22,211 bases of DNA from Clostridia bacterium (GTDB lineage Bacteria > Bacillota > Clostridia > Saccharofermentanales > Saccharofermentanaceae), in assembly GCA_017881645.1 (NCBI GenBank), contig JADGQQ010000119.1, positions 1 to 22,211 on the forward strand. Direction: 5' to 3'. The stretch's first letter is position 1; every line of letters starts with the position of its first letter. The position numbers and the translations under genes were made by a program. Under the pieces are notes generated by a model. That model was not told the origin of the DNA. It saw only the letters and a list, made by a program, of their open reading frames with translations, and did no database searches. Below, piece by piece: positions 8,158-15,758 of the stretch.

Positions 8158-11100
8158 ATGTTTGAAATGAATAATTTCGAATCCATAGGCATCAGACTGG
8201 CTTCGCCGGAAATCATCAAGGGTTGGTCCCATGGGGAAGTTAAGAAACCGGAAACCATTAACTACCGCACATTGAAACCAGAGCGCGACGGACTTTTTTG
8301 CGAGCGTATTTTCGGGCCGCAGAAGGACTGGGAATGTCATTGCGGAAAGTACAAGAAGATTCGTTATAAGGGCATTATCTGCGACCGCTGCGGTGTTGAG
8401 GTTACTCGATCCAAGGTTCGTCGTGAACGTCTCGGTCATATTGAGTTGGCCGCTCCGGTTTCACACATCTGGTATTTCCGCGGCATTCCAAGCCGTATGG
8501 GTCTGATTCTGGACATCACACCGAGAAATCTCGAGAGAGTCCTGTATTTCGGCGCATATATTGTGTTGGATGTCGGCAAAACCAGTCTGGCCAAGAACGC
8601 CATTATTGAAGAGAGAGAATACCGTGAGACGATTGAGAATTACGGCAAGAATTCTTTTGTCGCCCGTATGGGTGCCGAAGCCATTAAGGTTCTTCTTCGC
8701 GACATCGATATCAACACTCTTGCAGATCAGCTTCATGAAGATTTCCGTTCGGCTTCCGGACAGAAGAAGGCCCGTATCGTGAAGCGTCTCGAAGTTGTCG
8801 AGGCTTTCAAGAAGTCCGGCAACAAACCTGAGTGGATGATTCTGGATGTCATTCCAGTTCTCCCGCCTGAACTTCGTCCTATGGTTCAGCTGGACGGCGG
8901 TCGTTTTGCGACTTCCGACCTGAATGATCTGTACCGCCGCGTCATTAACCGTAACAACCGTCTAAGCAAGCTGCTGCAGCTGGGCGCGCCTGAAATCATT
9001 GTCCGCAATGAGAAGCGCATGCTCCAGGAAGCCGTAGATGCTTTGATTGATAACGGCAGAAGAGGCCGCCCGGTTACGGGTGCTTCGAGCCGTGCGCTCA
9101 AGTCCCTTTCAGATATGCTCAAAGGAAAGCAGGGTCGTTTCCGTCAGAACCTTCTCGGTAAACGTGTTGACTATTCCGGCCGTTCGGTTATCGTTGTCGG
9201 ACCGGAACTCAAGATGCACCAGTGCGGTCTGCCCAAGGAAATGGCGCTCGAGCTCTTTAAGCCGTTCGTTATGAAGCGTCTTGTAAATGACGGCCACGCA
9301 CAGCACATCAAGACAGCAAAGCGCCTTGTAGACCGTGCAACCGACATTGTCTGGGATATTCTCGAAGATGTTATCAAGGATCACCCCGTAATGCTGAACC
9401 GTGCTCCTACGCTTCACCGTCTTGGAATTCAGGCGTTTGAACCGGTTCTCGTAGAAGGCCGTTCCATTAAGCTGCATCCGTTGGTCTGTACGGCTTTCAA
9501 CGCCGATTTCGACGGTGACCAGATGGCCGTTCACGTTCCGCTTTCTGCGGAAGCACAGGCGGAAGCCCGTTTCCTCATGCTTTCTTCGAATAATCTCCTG
9601 AAACCTCAGGACGGCAAACCGGTTACCGTTCCTACGCAGGATATGGTTCTCGGCTGTTACTACCTGACGATTGACAAGGACGGCGAAAAGGGCGAAAACA
9701 AATCCTACTCTTCACTCGACGAAGCCATCATGGCCTACGACGAGCATGAGCTTGAACTTCATGCACCCATCCGTATTCGAGTCACGCGTGAAGTGAACGG
9801 CGCTGAGAAGACCGGACTCGTTCAGTCCACGCTCGGAAGATTCATTTTCAATGAAATCATCCCGCAGGATCTTGAATTCGTAGATCGTTCGGTACCCGGC
9901 AATGAACTGCTTCTGGAGTGTGATTTCCTTGTAGGAAAGAAAGCTCTCGAAGGATTGATCAGCAGAGCCATCCGCATTCACGGGATCGGACCGACAGCCA
10001 AGCTTCTGGACGACATCAAAGCACTTGGATTCAAGTATGCAACACGAAGCGGAATTTCGATCGGCGTTGAAGACATGATCGTCCCGGATGTCAAAGAGAA
10101 AATGATTCATGAAGCCGAAGACAAAGTTGAACACATCAACCGCATGTATCATCGCGGTATGCTGAACGAAGATGGCAGATACAAAGCAGTTATCGGAATT
10201 TGGAACGATACGACCGATGCGATTACCGAGGAACTGAAGAAGAACCTTGGAAAATACAACCCGATTAAAATGATGTCTGATTCCGGAGCCCGCGGCCAGA
10301 TCAACCAGATCAAACAGCTGGCAGGTATGCGCGGAAACATGGCAGACACATCAGGTAAGACAATCGAAATTCCGATCAAGTCCAATCTTCGTGAAGGTAT
10401 GAACGTTCTCGAATTCTTTATCTCGTCGCACGGTGCCCGTAAGTCACTTTCCGATACGGCTCTGAAGACGGCTGACTCAGGTTATCTGACACGCCGACTG
10501 GTGGATGTTGCTCAGGATGTTATCATTCAGGATGAGGACTGCTGCACGCAGGAATTCACATATGTTACCGAGCTGGCTGTTGTTGCCAACGATAAGAAGG
10601 ATGTAATCAAGCCTCTTTCGGATCGACTTGCAGGACGTTACTCATCCAATTCGGTTCCGATTGTTCATCCGGTCACGGGCGAACTGATGATCGGAAGAAA
10701 CGAACTGATCACACAGGATGTTGCCAATCGTATTGAGGCTTCAGGCCTTTTGAAGGTTGCAATCCGGTCTGTATTTGACTGCCGCTCTCCCAAGGGTGTC
10801 TGCTCACGCTGCTACGGTGTCAACCTGGCGACGGGCGAGCCTACGATCGGCGGCGAGGCTGTCGGAATTATGGCGGCGCAGTCCATCGGAGAACCCGGAA
10901 CACAGCTCACGATGCGTACGTTCCATACGGGCGGTATTGCTTCCGGAGACGATATCACACAGGGACTTCCCCGTGTTGAAGAACTTTTCGAAGCAAGAAA
11001 ACCAAAGGGACAGGCAATCATATCAGAGATCGACGGTGTTATTCGCATTGAAGAAGGCGCAAAGCGCAAGCGTGACATTGTAGTAACGTCTGATCTGATC

Positions 11101-11778
11101 GTGGATGGTGTTCTTGAAGAGAAGAGATATCCGATTCCTTATTCGGCCACCGTGAAAAACAAAGACGGTGACATGGTTGAGGCAGGAGATCTTCTGACGG
11201 ACGGAACCGTCAGCCCGCAGGAAATCATGAAGATCAAAGGCGTCCGCGGCGTACAGAAATATATCATCAGCGAAGTTATCAAAGTGTATAAGAGCGGCGG
11301 TGTTACCATCAACGACAAGCACATTGAGGTCATTACCCGTCAGATGATGCGCAAAATCCGCATTGACGACCCGGGTGACACAGAGCTTATGACGGGCAGT
11401 CTCGTGGACATTTTCGACTTTGAAGCCGCCAATGTGCGTGCTTCCAAGATGGACTTGATTCCGGCAAAAGGCAAACGTACTCTGCTCGGAATTACCAAAG
11501 CTTCTCTGGCCACAGACTCCTTCCTTTCTGCTGCATCGTTCCAGGAAACGACTCGTGTTTTGACAGATGCCGCTGTTAAAGGTAAAATAGATCCGTTGTT
11601 TGGCCTAAAAGAAAACGTTATTATTGGTAAATTGATTCCGGCAGGAACAGGCATGCTGCGTTACCGCAACATCACAGCCGTTCCGGTTATCCCCGAAAAC
11701 AGCGCGCTGTTGGGAATGGAATCTCCCTCCTTCAGACATGATTACGAGAGTGTGCTGCAGGAGGATTCTGCGGAGTAA
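8158..11778 (+). CDS. rpoC: RpoC, DNA-directed RNA polymerase beta' subunit
   Basis: This is full-length beta' at 1206 residues, close to the roughly 1200 of Bacillus. The N-terminal zinc ribbon is CHC..CDRC with Cys60, Cys62, Cys75 and Cys78. The catalytic Mg2+ loop NADFDGDQM places Asp450, Asp452 and Asp454 in the active site. The second zinc site uses Cys796 (or 795), Cys875, Cys882 and Cys885. Trigger-loop and bridge-helix sequences (GIMAAQSIGEPGTQLTMRTFH) are present. Beta' holds the catalytic metal and the DNA clamp and pairs with RpoB encoded just upstream. The ATG at 8158 follows GAAGGAGA by about 10 nt and gives MFEMNNFESIGI, which aligns with the family start; ATG 8167 is a less likely alternative. 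The next gene, a wall hydrolase, starts 21 nt later without a terminator between. Confidence 0.98.
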   Translation: MFEMNNFESIGIRLASPEIIKGWSHGEVKKPETINYRTLKPERDGLFCERIFGPQKDWECHCGKYKKIRYKGIICDRCGVEVTRSKVRRERLGHIELAAPVSHIWYFRGIPSRMGLILDITPRNLERVLYFGAYIVLDVGKTSLAKNAIIEEREYRETIENYGKNSFVARMGAEAIKVLLRDIDINTLADQLHEDFRSASGQKKARIVKRLEVVEAFKKSGNKPEWMILDVIPVLPPELRPMVQLDGGRFATSDLNDLYRRVINRNNRLSKLLQLGAPEIIVRNEKRMLQEAVDALIDNGRRGRPVTGASSRALKSLSDMLKGKQGRFRQNLLGKRVDYSGRSVIVVGPELKMHQCGLPKEMALELFKPFVMKRLVNDGHAQHIKTAKRLVDRATDIVWDILEDVIKDHPVMLNRAPTLHRLGIQAFEPVLVEGRSIKLHPLVCTAFNADFDGDQMAVHVPLSAEAQAEARFLMLSSNNLLKPQDGKPVTVPTQDMVLGCYYLTIDKDGEKGENKSYSSLDEAIMAYDEHELELHAPIRIRVTREVNGAEKTGLVQSTLGRFIFNEIIPQDLEFVDRSVPGNELLLECDFLVGKKALEGLISRAIRIHGIGPTAKLLDDIKALGFKYATRSGISIGVEDMIVPDVKEKMIHEAEDKVEHINRMYHRGMLNEDGRYKAVIGIWNDTTDAITEELKKNLGKYNPIKMMSDSGARGQINQIKQLAGMRGNMADTSGKTIEIPIKSNLREGMNVLEFFISSHGARKSLSDTALKTADSGYLTRRLVDVAQDVIIQDEDCCTQEFTYVTELAVVANDKKDVIKPLSDRLAGRYSSNSVPIVHPVTGELMIGRNELITQDVANRIEASGLLKVAIRSVFDCRSPKGVCSRCYGVNLATGEPTIGGEAVGIMAAQSIGEPGTQLTMRTFHTGGIASGDDITQGLPRVEELFEARKPKGQAIISEIDGVIRIEEGAKRKRDIVVTSDLIVDGVLEEKRYPIPYSATVKNKDGDMVEAGDLLTDGTVSPQEIMKIKGVRGVQKYIISEVIKVYKSGGVTINDKHIEVITRQMMRKIRIDDPGDTELMTGSLVDIFDFEAANVRASKMDLIPAKGKRTLLGITKASLATDSFLSAASFQETTRVLTDAAVKGKIDPLFGLKENVIIGKLIPAGTGMLRYRNITAVPVIPENSALLGMESPSFRHDYESVLQEDSAE

Positions 11779-11799
11779 TCTGCAGAGTTCGGAGGATTA

Positions 11800-13197
11800 A
11801 TGCACTTTCACTTTTCATGGTCTCATAAAAATTTAATGGCAGTGCTGACCGTTGCTACAAGCGCAATGGTCGCACTGCCCATTCTTTTACTGCCGATCGG
11901 CATCCGGGAAGGCGCTCCGGCGTACATTCTAGTCAACCGTGCATATGCGGCTGCAAATCCTTATGATCCGAATAAGAAGGAAGTTCTTGTTGAGGACTAT
12001 GCGATCTCGGGCGCATCCCTCAATACCAATACGGTCAACGGTCTTGAGCCCGTTGAGACTTCGGCTCCGGCATCGGATAGCCCTACCCCTACGGACGGAG
12101 CGGCTGCTGCAACACCTACGCCTGACGATTCCGTTCCGGTTACAATCGATCCGGAAACGGGGCTGCCGCTTGTAGTGGTCGGTGAAGGACAGACGGTGTC
12201 TGCAACACACATTGAAGGTTCTGCGGGCACAGATGCAGCATTAGACCAGTATCCGGGAATTCTTACGGCCACTGTTGTACAGACGTTTGATGAAGGGGAT
12301 GTTCCGGTTGAATTGCTCGACCCGTCGACATTCCTTTCCGACGACACAACCATGTACATCAAATATACGGATAGCATTATTAAGGAAACACCCATTATGT
12401 CTTCCGTGACTACGACAGCCATAAACAAAGGCAAGGAAGTTGTCAGGATCGGCATCGGGGATACCTGGTCGAAAATCAGGACGGAAGATGGTATCGAAGG
12501 CTATATACCATCCAAAGGACTTTCTGAAAACATGGTCTTTACTGCGATTGACAGAACGGTGTGGGTGGATACATCAGGACTCAAGCTTCGCTCTGAACCT
12601 TCAACCGGAAGTGATATTATTATGACGCTTAACAAAAACACGCCGCTGCACTGTGAGGCTGTTGCAGCAAAGTGGTATCAGGTTACGACATCCGACGGAA
12701 CGGAAGGATATGTGTATATTTCCTACACAACTACAAATCCTCCGCCGACACCGACACCGACACCGAAAAAGACAACGACGAAGACGGTTAAGAAGTCCGG
12801 CGGATCAGCCGTTGCGCCGACGATTACCGGTGTTAACGGGGAGAGTATTGTCAATATTTGCGTATCCATGCTCGGCGTGAACTATGTCTGGGCGGGAGAA
12901 TCCAGATCCGGCGTCGATTGTTCGGGACTTGTCGTATACGCCTACCGGCAGATTGGCATAAGTCTTCCCCATCAATCCAATTCGTTGAAGAAATGCGGCA
13001 TCAGCATAGACCGGGCCGACATTGCTCCCGGCGACATTGTGTGCTGGGATATTCGCGGCTCCTCGGAATCCGTTGAACATGTTGGAATTTATGTGGGAGG
13101 CGGTCAGGTCATTCACGCATCGTCGACAAGAGACCATGTTGAATACGGAAGCGTTGACATGTATCCGATCGTCAGTATCCGTCGCATTATTTCCTGA
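11800..13197 (+). CDS. Secreted SH3-domain NlpC/P60 peptidoglycan endopeptidase
   Basis: This 465-residue protein has a long N-terminal export signal: a hydrophobic stretch at about 12-33 and a possible signal-peptidase site after AYA near residue 50. A Pro/Thr-rich acidic low-complexity stretch covers about 85-110. Two bacterial SH3 modules follow (about 185-245 and 252-312; LKLRSEPSTGSDII in the second), then a PTPTPTPKKTTT linker (313-335) and a C-terminal NlpC/P60 domain (about 347-465). The catalytic residues are Cys374 in GVDCSGLV, His427 in VEHVGIYVG and His439 in VIHASS. The family cleaves peptide stems of peptidoglycan, commonly gamma-D-Glu-diamino-acid bonds, outside the membrane. 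The start is supported by GGAGG eight nt upstream. It is placed 21 nt after rpoC and ahead of a strong terminator, so it is probably the last gene of the rpoBC transcript. Confidence 0.93.
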   Translation: MHFHFSWSHKNLMAVLTVATSAMVALPILLLPIGIREGAPAYILVNRAYAAANPYDPNKKEVLVEDYAISGASLNTNTVNGLEPVETSAPASDSPTPTDGAAAATPTPDDSVPVTIDPETGLPLVVVGEGQTVSATHIEGSAGTDAALDQYPGILTATVVQTFDEGDVPVELLDPSTFLSDDTTMYIKYTDSIIKETPIMSSVTTTAINKGKEVVRIGIGDTWSKIRTEDGIEGYIPSKGLSENMVFTAIDRTVWVDTSGLKLRSEPSTGSDIIMTLNKNTPLHCEAVAAKWYQVTTSDGTEGYVYISYTTTNPPPTPTPTPKKTTTKTVKKSGGSAVAPTITGVNGESIVNICVSMLGVNYVWAGESRSGVDCSGLVVYAYRQIGISLPHQSNSLKKCGISIDRADIAPGDIVCWDIRGSSESVEHVGIYVGGGQVIHASSTRDHVEYGSVDMYPIVSIRRIIS

Positions 13198-13216
13198 ATG
13201 ATTACGAAAAAGGCTT

Positions 13217-13249
13217 AGAGCACTCTCAACTATGAGGGTGCTCTTTTTT
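13217..13249 (+). terminator. Intrinsic terminator of the rpoBC-NlpC operon
   Basis: GAGCACTCTC (13218-13227) pairs with GAGGGTGCTC (13234-13243), a 10-bp stem with one G-U pair and a 6-nt loop, followed directly by six T (13244-13249). It separates the rpoBC transcript from the ctsR promoter 22 nt further on. Confidence 0.92.
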
Positions 13250-13270
13250 GTATTCTTATCAAAAGAACTC

Positions 13271-13298
13271 TTGACATGAAATGCGCCAAGCATATAAT
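13271..13298 (+). promoter_or_regulatory. ctsR operon promoter, full consensus
   Basis: TTGACA (13271-13276) and TATAAT (13293-13298) are both perfect sigma-A hexamers with a 16-nt spacer. The start of transcription is expected near 13305, at the edge of the CtsR operator. A strong core promoter held down by a repressor fits the known logic of class III heat-shock operons. Confidence 0.88.
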
Positions 13299-13305
13299 GG
13301 AAGTA

Positions 13306-13322
13306 AGTCAAAGATAGTCAAA
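13306..13322 (+). promoter_or_regulatory. CtsR operator (heptad direct repeat)
   Basis: AGTCAAA-GAT-AGTCAAA fits the CtsR consensus (A/G)GTCAAA-NAN-(A/G)GTCAAA without mismatch. It begins about 8 nt after the -10 box, so bound CtsR would block initiation. A third imperfect heptad (AGTCAGA, 13322-13328) overlaps the last base. It implies that the operon represses itself through CtsR, encoded by the first gene. Confidence 0.92.
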
Positions 13323-13364
13323 GTCAGAGAATGCGAAGAAATTCGAGATGGAGGGAAAGTAAAA

Positions 13365-13862
13365 ATGGCACGCTTAAGTGACATAATTGAAAGTATGATC
13401 AAACAGATGCTTGAAGATAATAACGGTTCTGCCATTATCAGCAGAAGCATGCTCGCGGAGAGAGTGAACTGCGTTCCCTCACAGATTACCTATGTTCTTT
13501 CCACACGGTTTACAAACGGCCAGGGATATCTGGTGGAGAGCAGAAGAGGCGGCGGAGGGCAAATTCGAATTGCACGAATTCTGCATGTATCGTCCACAGA
13601 TTATCTTATGCATTCCATTAACTCTCTGGGACCGGATTTATCTCAGCAGCAGTCGGAAGTATATCTCCAGAATTTTCTGGACTACAGTATTATTCGCCTC
13701 GAACAGGCGCAGCTGATGAAAGCAGCCCTTTCCGACAAGGCAATTTTATCGGTGGAAGCAGATAAAAAAGCGATTGTACGGATGGATATTTTTAAGAACA
13801 TGCTGATCAGTCTGATTGCCCCGGAAAATTTTCAGAACAATAATTACGGAGGATATGCCTAA
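13365..13862 (+). CDS. ctsR: CtsR, transcriptional repressor of class III stress genes
   Basis: This 165-residue protein matches CtsR: an N-terminal winged helix-turn-helix (MARLSDIIESMIKQML, then SRSMLAERVNCVPSQITYVL) with the glycine-rich wing RRGGGGQIRI that reads the operator. A C-terminal four-helix dimerisation part carries the McsB/ClpC contact region in the family. CtsR dimers bind heptad repeats and lose affinity on heating or when McsB/McsA become active. The ATG at 13365 is preceded by GGAGGG and yields the standard start; the open frame extends upstream to 13281, but that would run through the operator and lacks a ribosome binding site. The stop overlaps the mcsA start (TAATG), giving translational coupling. 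Confidence 0.96.
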   Translation: MARLSDIIESMIKQMLEDNNGSAIISRSMLAERVNCVPSQITYVLSTRFTNGQGYLVESRRGGGGQIRIARILHVSSTDYLMHSINSLGPDLSQQQSEVYLQNFLDYSIIRLEQAQLMKAALSDKAILSVEADKKAIVRMDIFKNMLISLIAPENFQNNNYGGYA

Positions 13863-14626
13863 TGAAGTGTCAAAGATGTAAAGAACGTGAAGCGAGTGTA
13901 CAGATCATTCAGCAGATCGCAGGAAAGAAGCCGCAGACGTTCATGCTTTGCGAAGTATGTGCCGCCGAAACGGGAATTTCCCTTCCGAATTTTACCAAAA
14001 ACGGCAAACTGAATCCGAATCCGTTTGCGATGATGGGAAATGTTTTTCAATCGAATTTCGGACTCGGCGCCGAAATGACGAATTTGCGGCAGACGACAAG
14101 CTGCGACCAGTGCGGAATGACTTTTGATGAGTTTAAAAAGACGGGTTTCCTCGGATGTCCGCATTGTTATGAGGCATTCGCAACTTTAATGGACCCGGTG
14201 TTCTGCAGAACGCAGATGGGAAAGAAGCACGTGGGACGGAAACTCGGACGAAAGCCGGTAAAGGGAATCCAGAATGCACTGGCAGCCGAAGATTCCTGTG
14301 AAGTCGAGCGCGCGAATGAGGAAGAAGAGGAGAATCGGGTCGCTGCAAGAGGTGACACCGGCGAAGCATTTTCTGTTATCGAAACGGATCAGGGAACAGA
14401 TAAGAACAAGTCAAATGTGAAGAAAAGCGCGTCAAGGCCGAAGATTCGAAGGGATGCTGAAGATGACGTGTCGGACGAACTGACGGCCCTGGAACAAAAG
14501 CATATGGAGAGATTGATTGAAGAAAAGAACCATGAACTTAATCAGGCGGTAACCGCTGAAGACTATGGAAAAGCAGCGAAGCTCCGCGATGAGCTTAATG
14601 CACTAAAAACGAAGAGAGAGGGGTGA
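13862..14626 (+). CDS. mcsA: McsA, activator of the McsB arginine kinase (zinc-finger/UVR protein)
   Basis: At 254 residues this is longer than the roughly 185 of Bacillus McsA. Four CxxC pairs are intact: Cys3/Cys6, Cys30/Cys33, Cys81/Cys84 and Cys99/Cys102, forming two zinc-binding modules. The C-terminal UVR helix hairpin (about 212-250, EKNHELNQAVTAEDYGKAAKLRDEL) is the part that resembles the ClpC middle domain. Between them, about residues 137-205 form a charged low-complexity linker (NEEEEENR, KSNVKKSASR) that explains the extra length. McsA binds and activates McsB and can act as an adaptor to ClpC. It shares one base with the ctsR stop and has GGAGGA (13848-13853) upstream. mcsB begins 7 nt after its stop. 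Confidence 0.92.
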   Translation: MKCQRCKEREASVQIIQQIAGKKPQTFMLCEVCAAETGISLPNFTKNGKLNPNPFAMMGNVFQSNFGLGAEMTNLRQTTSCDQCGMTFDEFKKTGFLGCPHCYEAFATLMDPVFCRTQMGKKHVGRKLGRKPVKGIQNALAAEDSCEVERANEEEEENRVAARGDTGEAFSVIETDQGTDKNKSNVKKSASRPKIRRDAEDDVSDELTALEQKHMERLIEEKNHELNQAVTAEDYGKAAKLRDELNALKTKREG

Positions 14627-14633
14627 GGAGAAG

Positions 14634-15695
14634 ATGAGCTGGTATTTATCAAAAGGCCCGGAGTGGGATGTGGTTTTGTCGAGCAGAGTCCGGCTTGCAC
14701 GTGATCTGGACGGATATTCTTTTCCTTACCGCATGGAGGATCATGACAGAATCGTTGTACGGGATCGTATCATTGAAGCCATCCGCCTCATGAATCTCAA
14801 GAATGACGATCGTTTTGTGACGCTGAATATGGATCTGCTGCCGGAAGCCGACCGTCAGGCGCTGGTCGAAAAGCACCTGATCAGCGACGACCTTGCCAAA
14901 GGCGGGTCCGGACGAAGTGTCTGTATTTCACGGGATGAGTCAACTAGTATTCTGATTAACGAAGAAGACCATATCCGGATTCAGGTCATGGAGGCCGGGT
15001 TTTCGCTGAAGAAGGCATATAAGAGGGCGGAAAGCATTTCGATTGCCCTTGAAAAATCCCTTCCGGTTGCATATTCGGAAAAATACGGATTTCTGACAGC
15101 CTGCCCGACGAATACCGGAACCGGTATGCGGGCGTCCGTGATGGTGCATCTTCCGGCTCTTACCCATTCGGGACGTATGAAATCATTGATGGACGGGCTG
15201 ACACAGGCCGGTTTCGTTGTTCGGGGATACCTGGGGGAACATAGCCAGGCGGATGGGAATATCTATCAGTTATCCAATCAGATTACGCTTGGAATTTCAG
15301 AATCAGATATTATGACCGGTTTTGAACGCATGGTGCAGGAAGTGCTGGTGCTCGAGAGAAAGATCCGCAAAGAGATTTATGAGAGCAATCCGACGGCAAT
15401 TACAGATCGTGTTTTCCGGTCATACGGAGAACTAATGTATGCAAGACTGATGACCGACACGGAAGCGATGAAGCGTATCAGTGATCTGCGGCTCGGGATT
15501 GCACTGGGCATTTTCAATGAAATCGATGAAGAGAAGATTGCGCTGATTTCGGCTTATATCGGACCGGCGAGTGTTCAGAAGGATTCCGGAGAAATGCTTT
15601 CTCCGAAACAGCAGGAAATCCACAGAGCCGATAAAATTCGAAAAATTCTTGAAAAACAAAACATAACGGCAAAAAAGAAACCGAACGAGTTATAA
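14634..15695 (+). CDS. mcsB: McsB, protein-arginine kinase
   Basis: This 353-residue enzyme transfers phosphate from ATP to arginine side chains, marking proteins for ClpC-ClpP. The phosphagen-kinase catalytic core is clear: SSRVRLAR (16-23), the NEEDHIR loop (109-115), the signature CPTNTGTGMR (157-166) and RGYLGE (197-202). The C-terminal helical domain ends with QEIHRADKIRK (327-337), at the place where the family's phosphoarginine-binding motif, which I recall as RDxxRA, is expected; the first two positions differ here. The ribosome binding site is a run of G/A (GAGGAG at 14625-14630 or GAGGGG just before it) overlapping the mcsA stop, so the two genes are coupled. The substrates probably include CtsR, McsA and McsB themselves, by analogy with Bacillus. 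Confidence 0.95.
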   Translation: MSWYLSKGPEWDVVLSSRVRLARDLDGYSFPYRMEDHDRIVVRDRIIEAIRLMNLKNDDRFVTLNMDLLPEADRQALVEKHLISDDLAKGGSGRSVCISRDESTSILINEEDHIRIQVMEAGFSLKKAYKRAESISIALEKSLPVAYSEKYGFLTACPTNTGTGMRASVMVHLPALTHSGRMKSLMDGLTQAGFVVRGYLGEHSQADGNIYQLSNQITLGISESDIMTGFERMVQEVLVLERKIRKEIYESNPTAITDRVFRSYGELMYARLMTDTEAMKRISDLRLGIALGIFNEIDEEKIALISAYIGPASVQKDSGEMLSPKQQEIHRADKIRKILEKQNITAKKKPNEL

Positions 15696-15723
15696 AGACA
15701 ATGCATTTGAGAAAACATGTTGT

Positions 15724-15743
15724 TCCGATCTGTACAGATCGGA
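15724..15743. repeat. 20-bp perfect palindrome between mcsB and clpC
   Basis: TCCGATCTGTACAGATCGGA is self-complementary over all 20 bases, centred at 15733/15734. It ends five bases before the clpC ribosome binding site (GGAGG, 15749-15753). As RNA it would form a stem of about 8 bp with a 4-nt loop. There is no T run, so it is not a terminator. It could be an operator, a processing hairpin or a block near the clpC ribosome binding site; none of these is demonstrated. Confidence 0.85.
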
Positions 15744-15758
15744 GAACTGGAGGTTAGT

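Noticed and set aside
13281..13364. Longer CtsR starting at ATG 13281
   Set aside because: The added 28 codons would run through the -10 box and the CtsR operator, upstream of the predicted start of transcription, and lack a ribosome binding site.
15724..15743. Sequencing-adapter contamination as the sole explanation of the palindrome
   Set aside because: Only 8-9 bases per arm match the adapter ends and the neighbouring adapter bases (GCTC / AGAGC) are absent. The order TTCCGATCT-GTAC-AGATCGGA is the reverse of what joined read-through ends would leave, and mcsB-clpC is the expected gene order. It is not fully excluded without reads.
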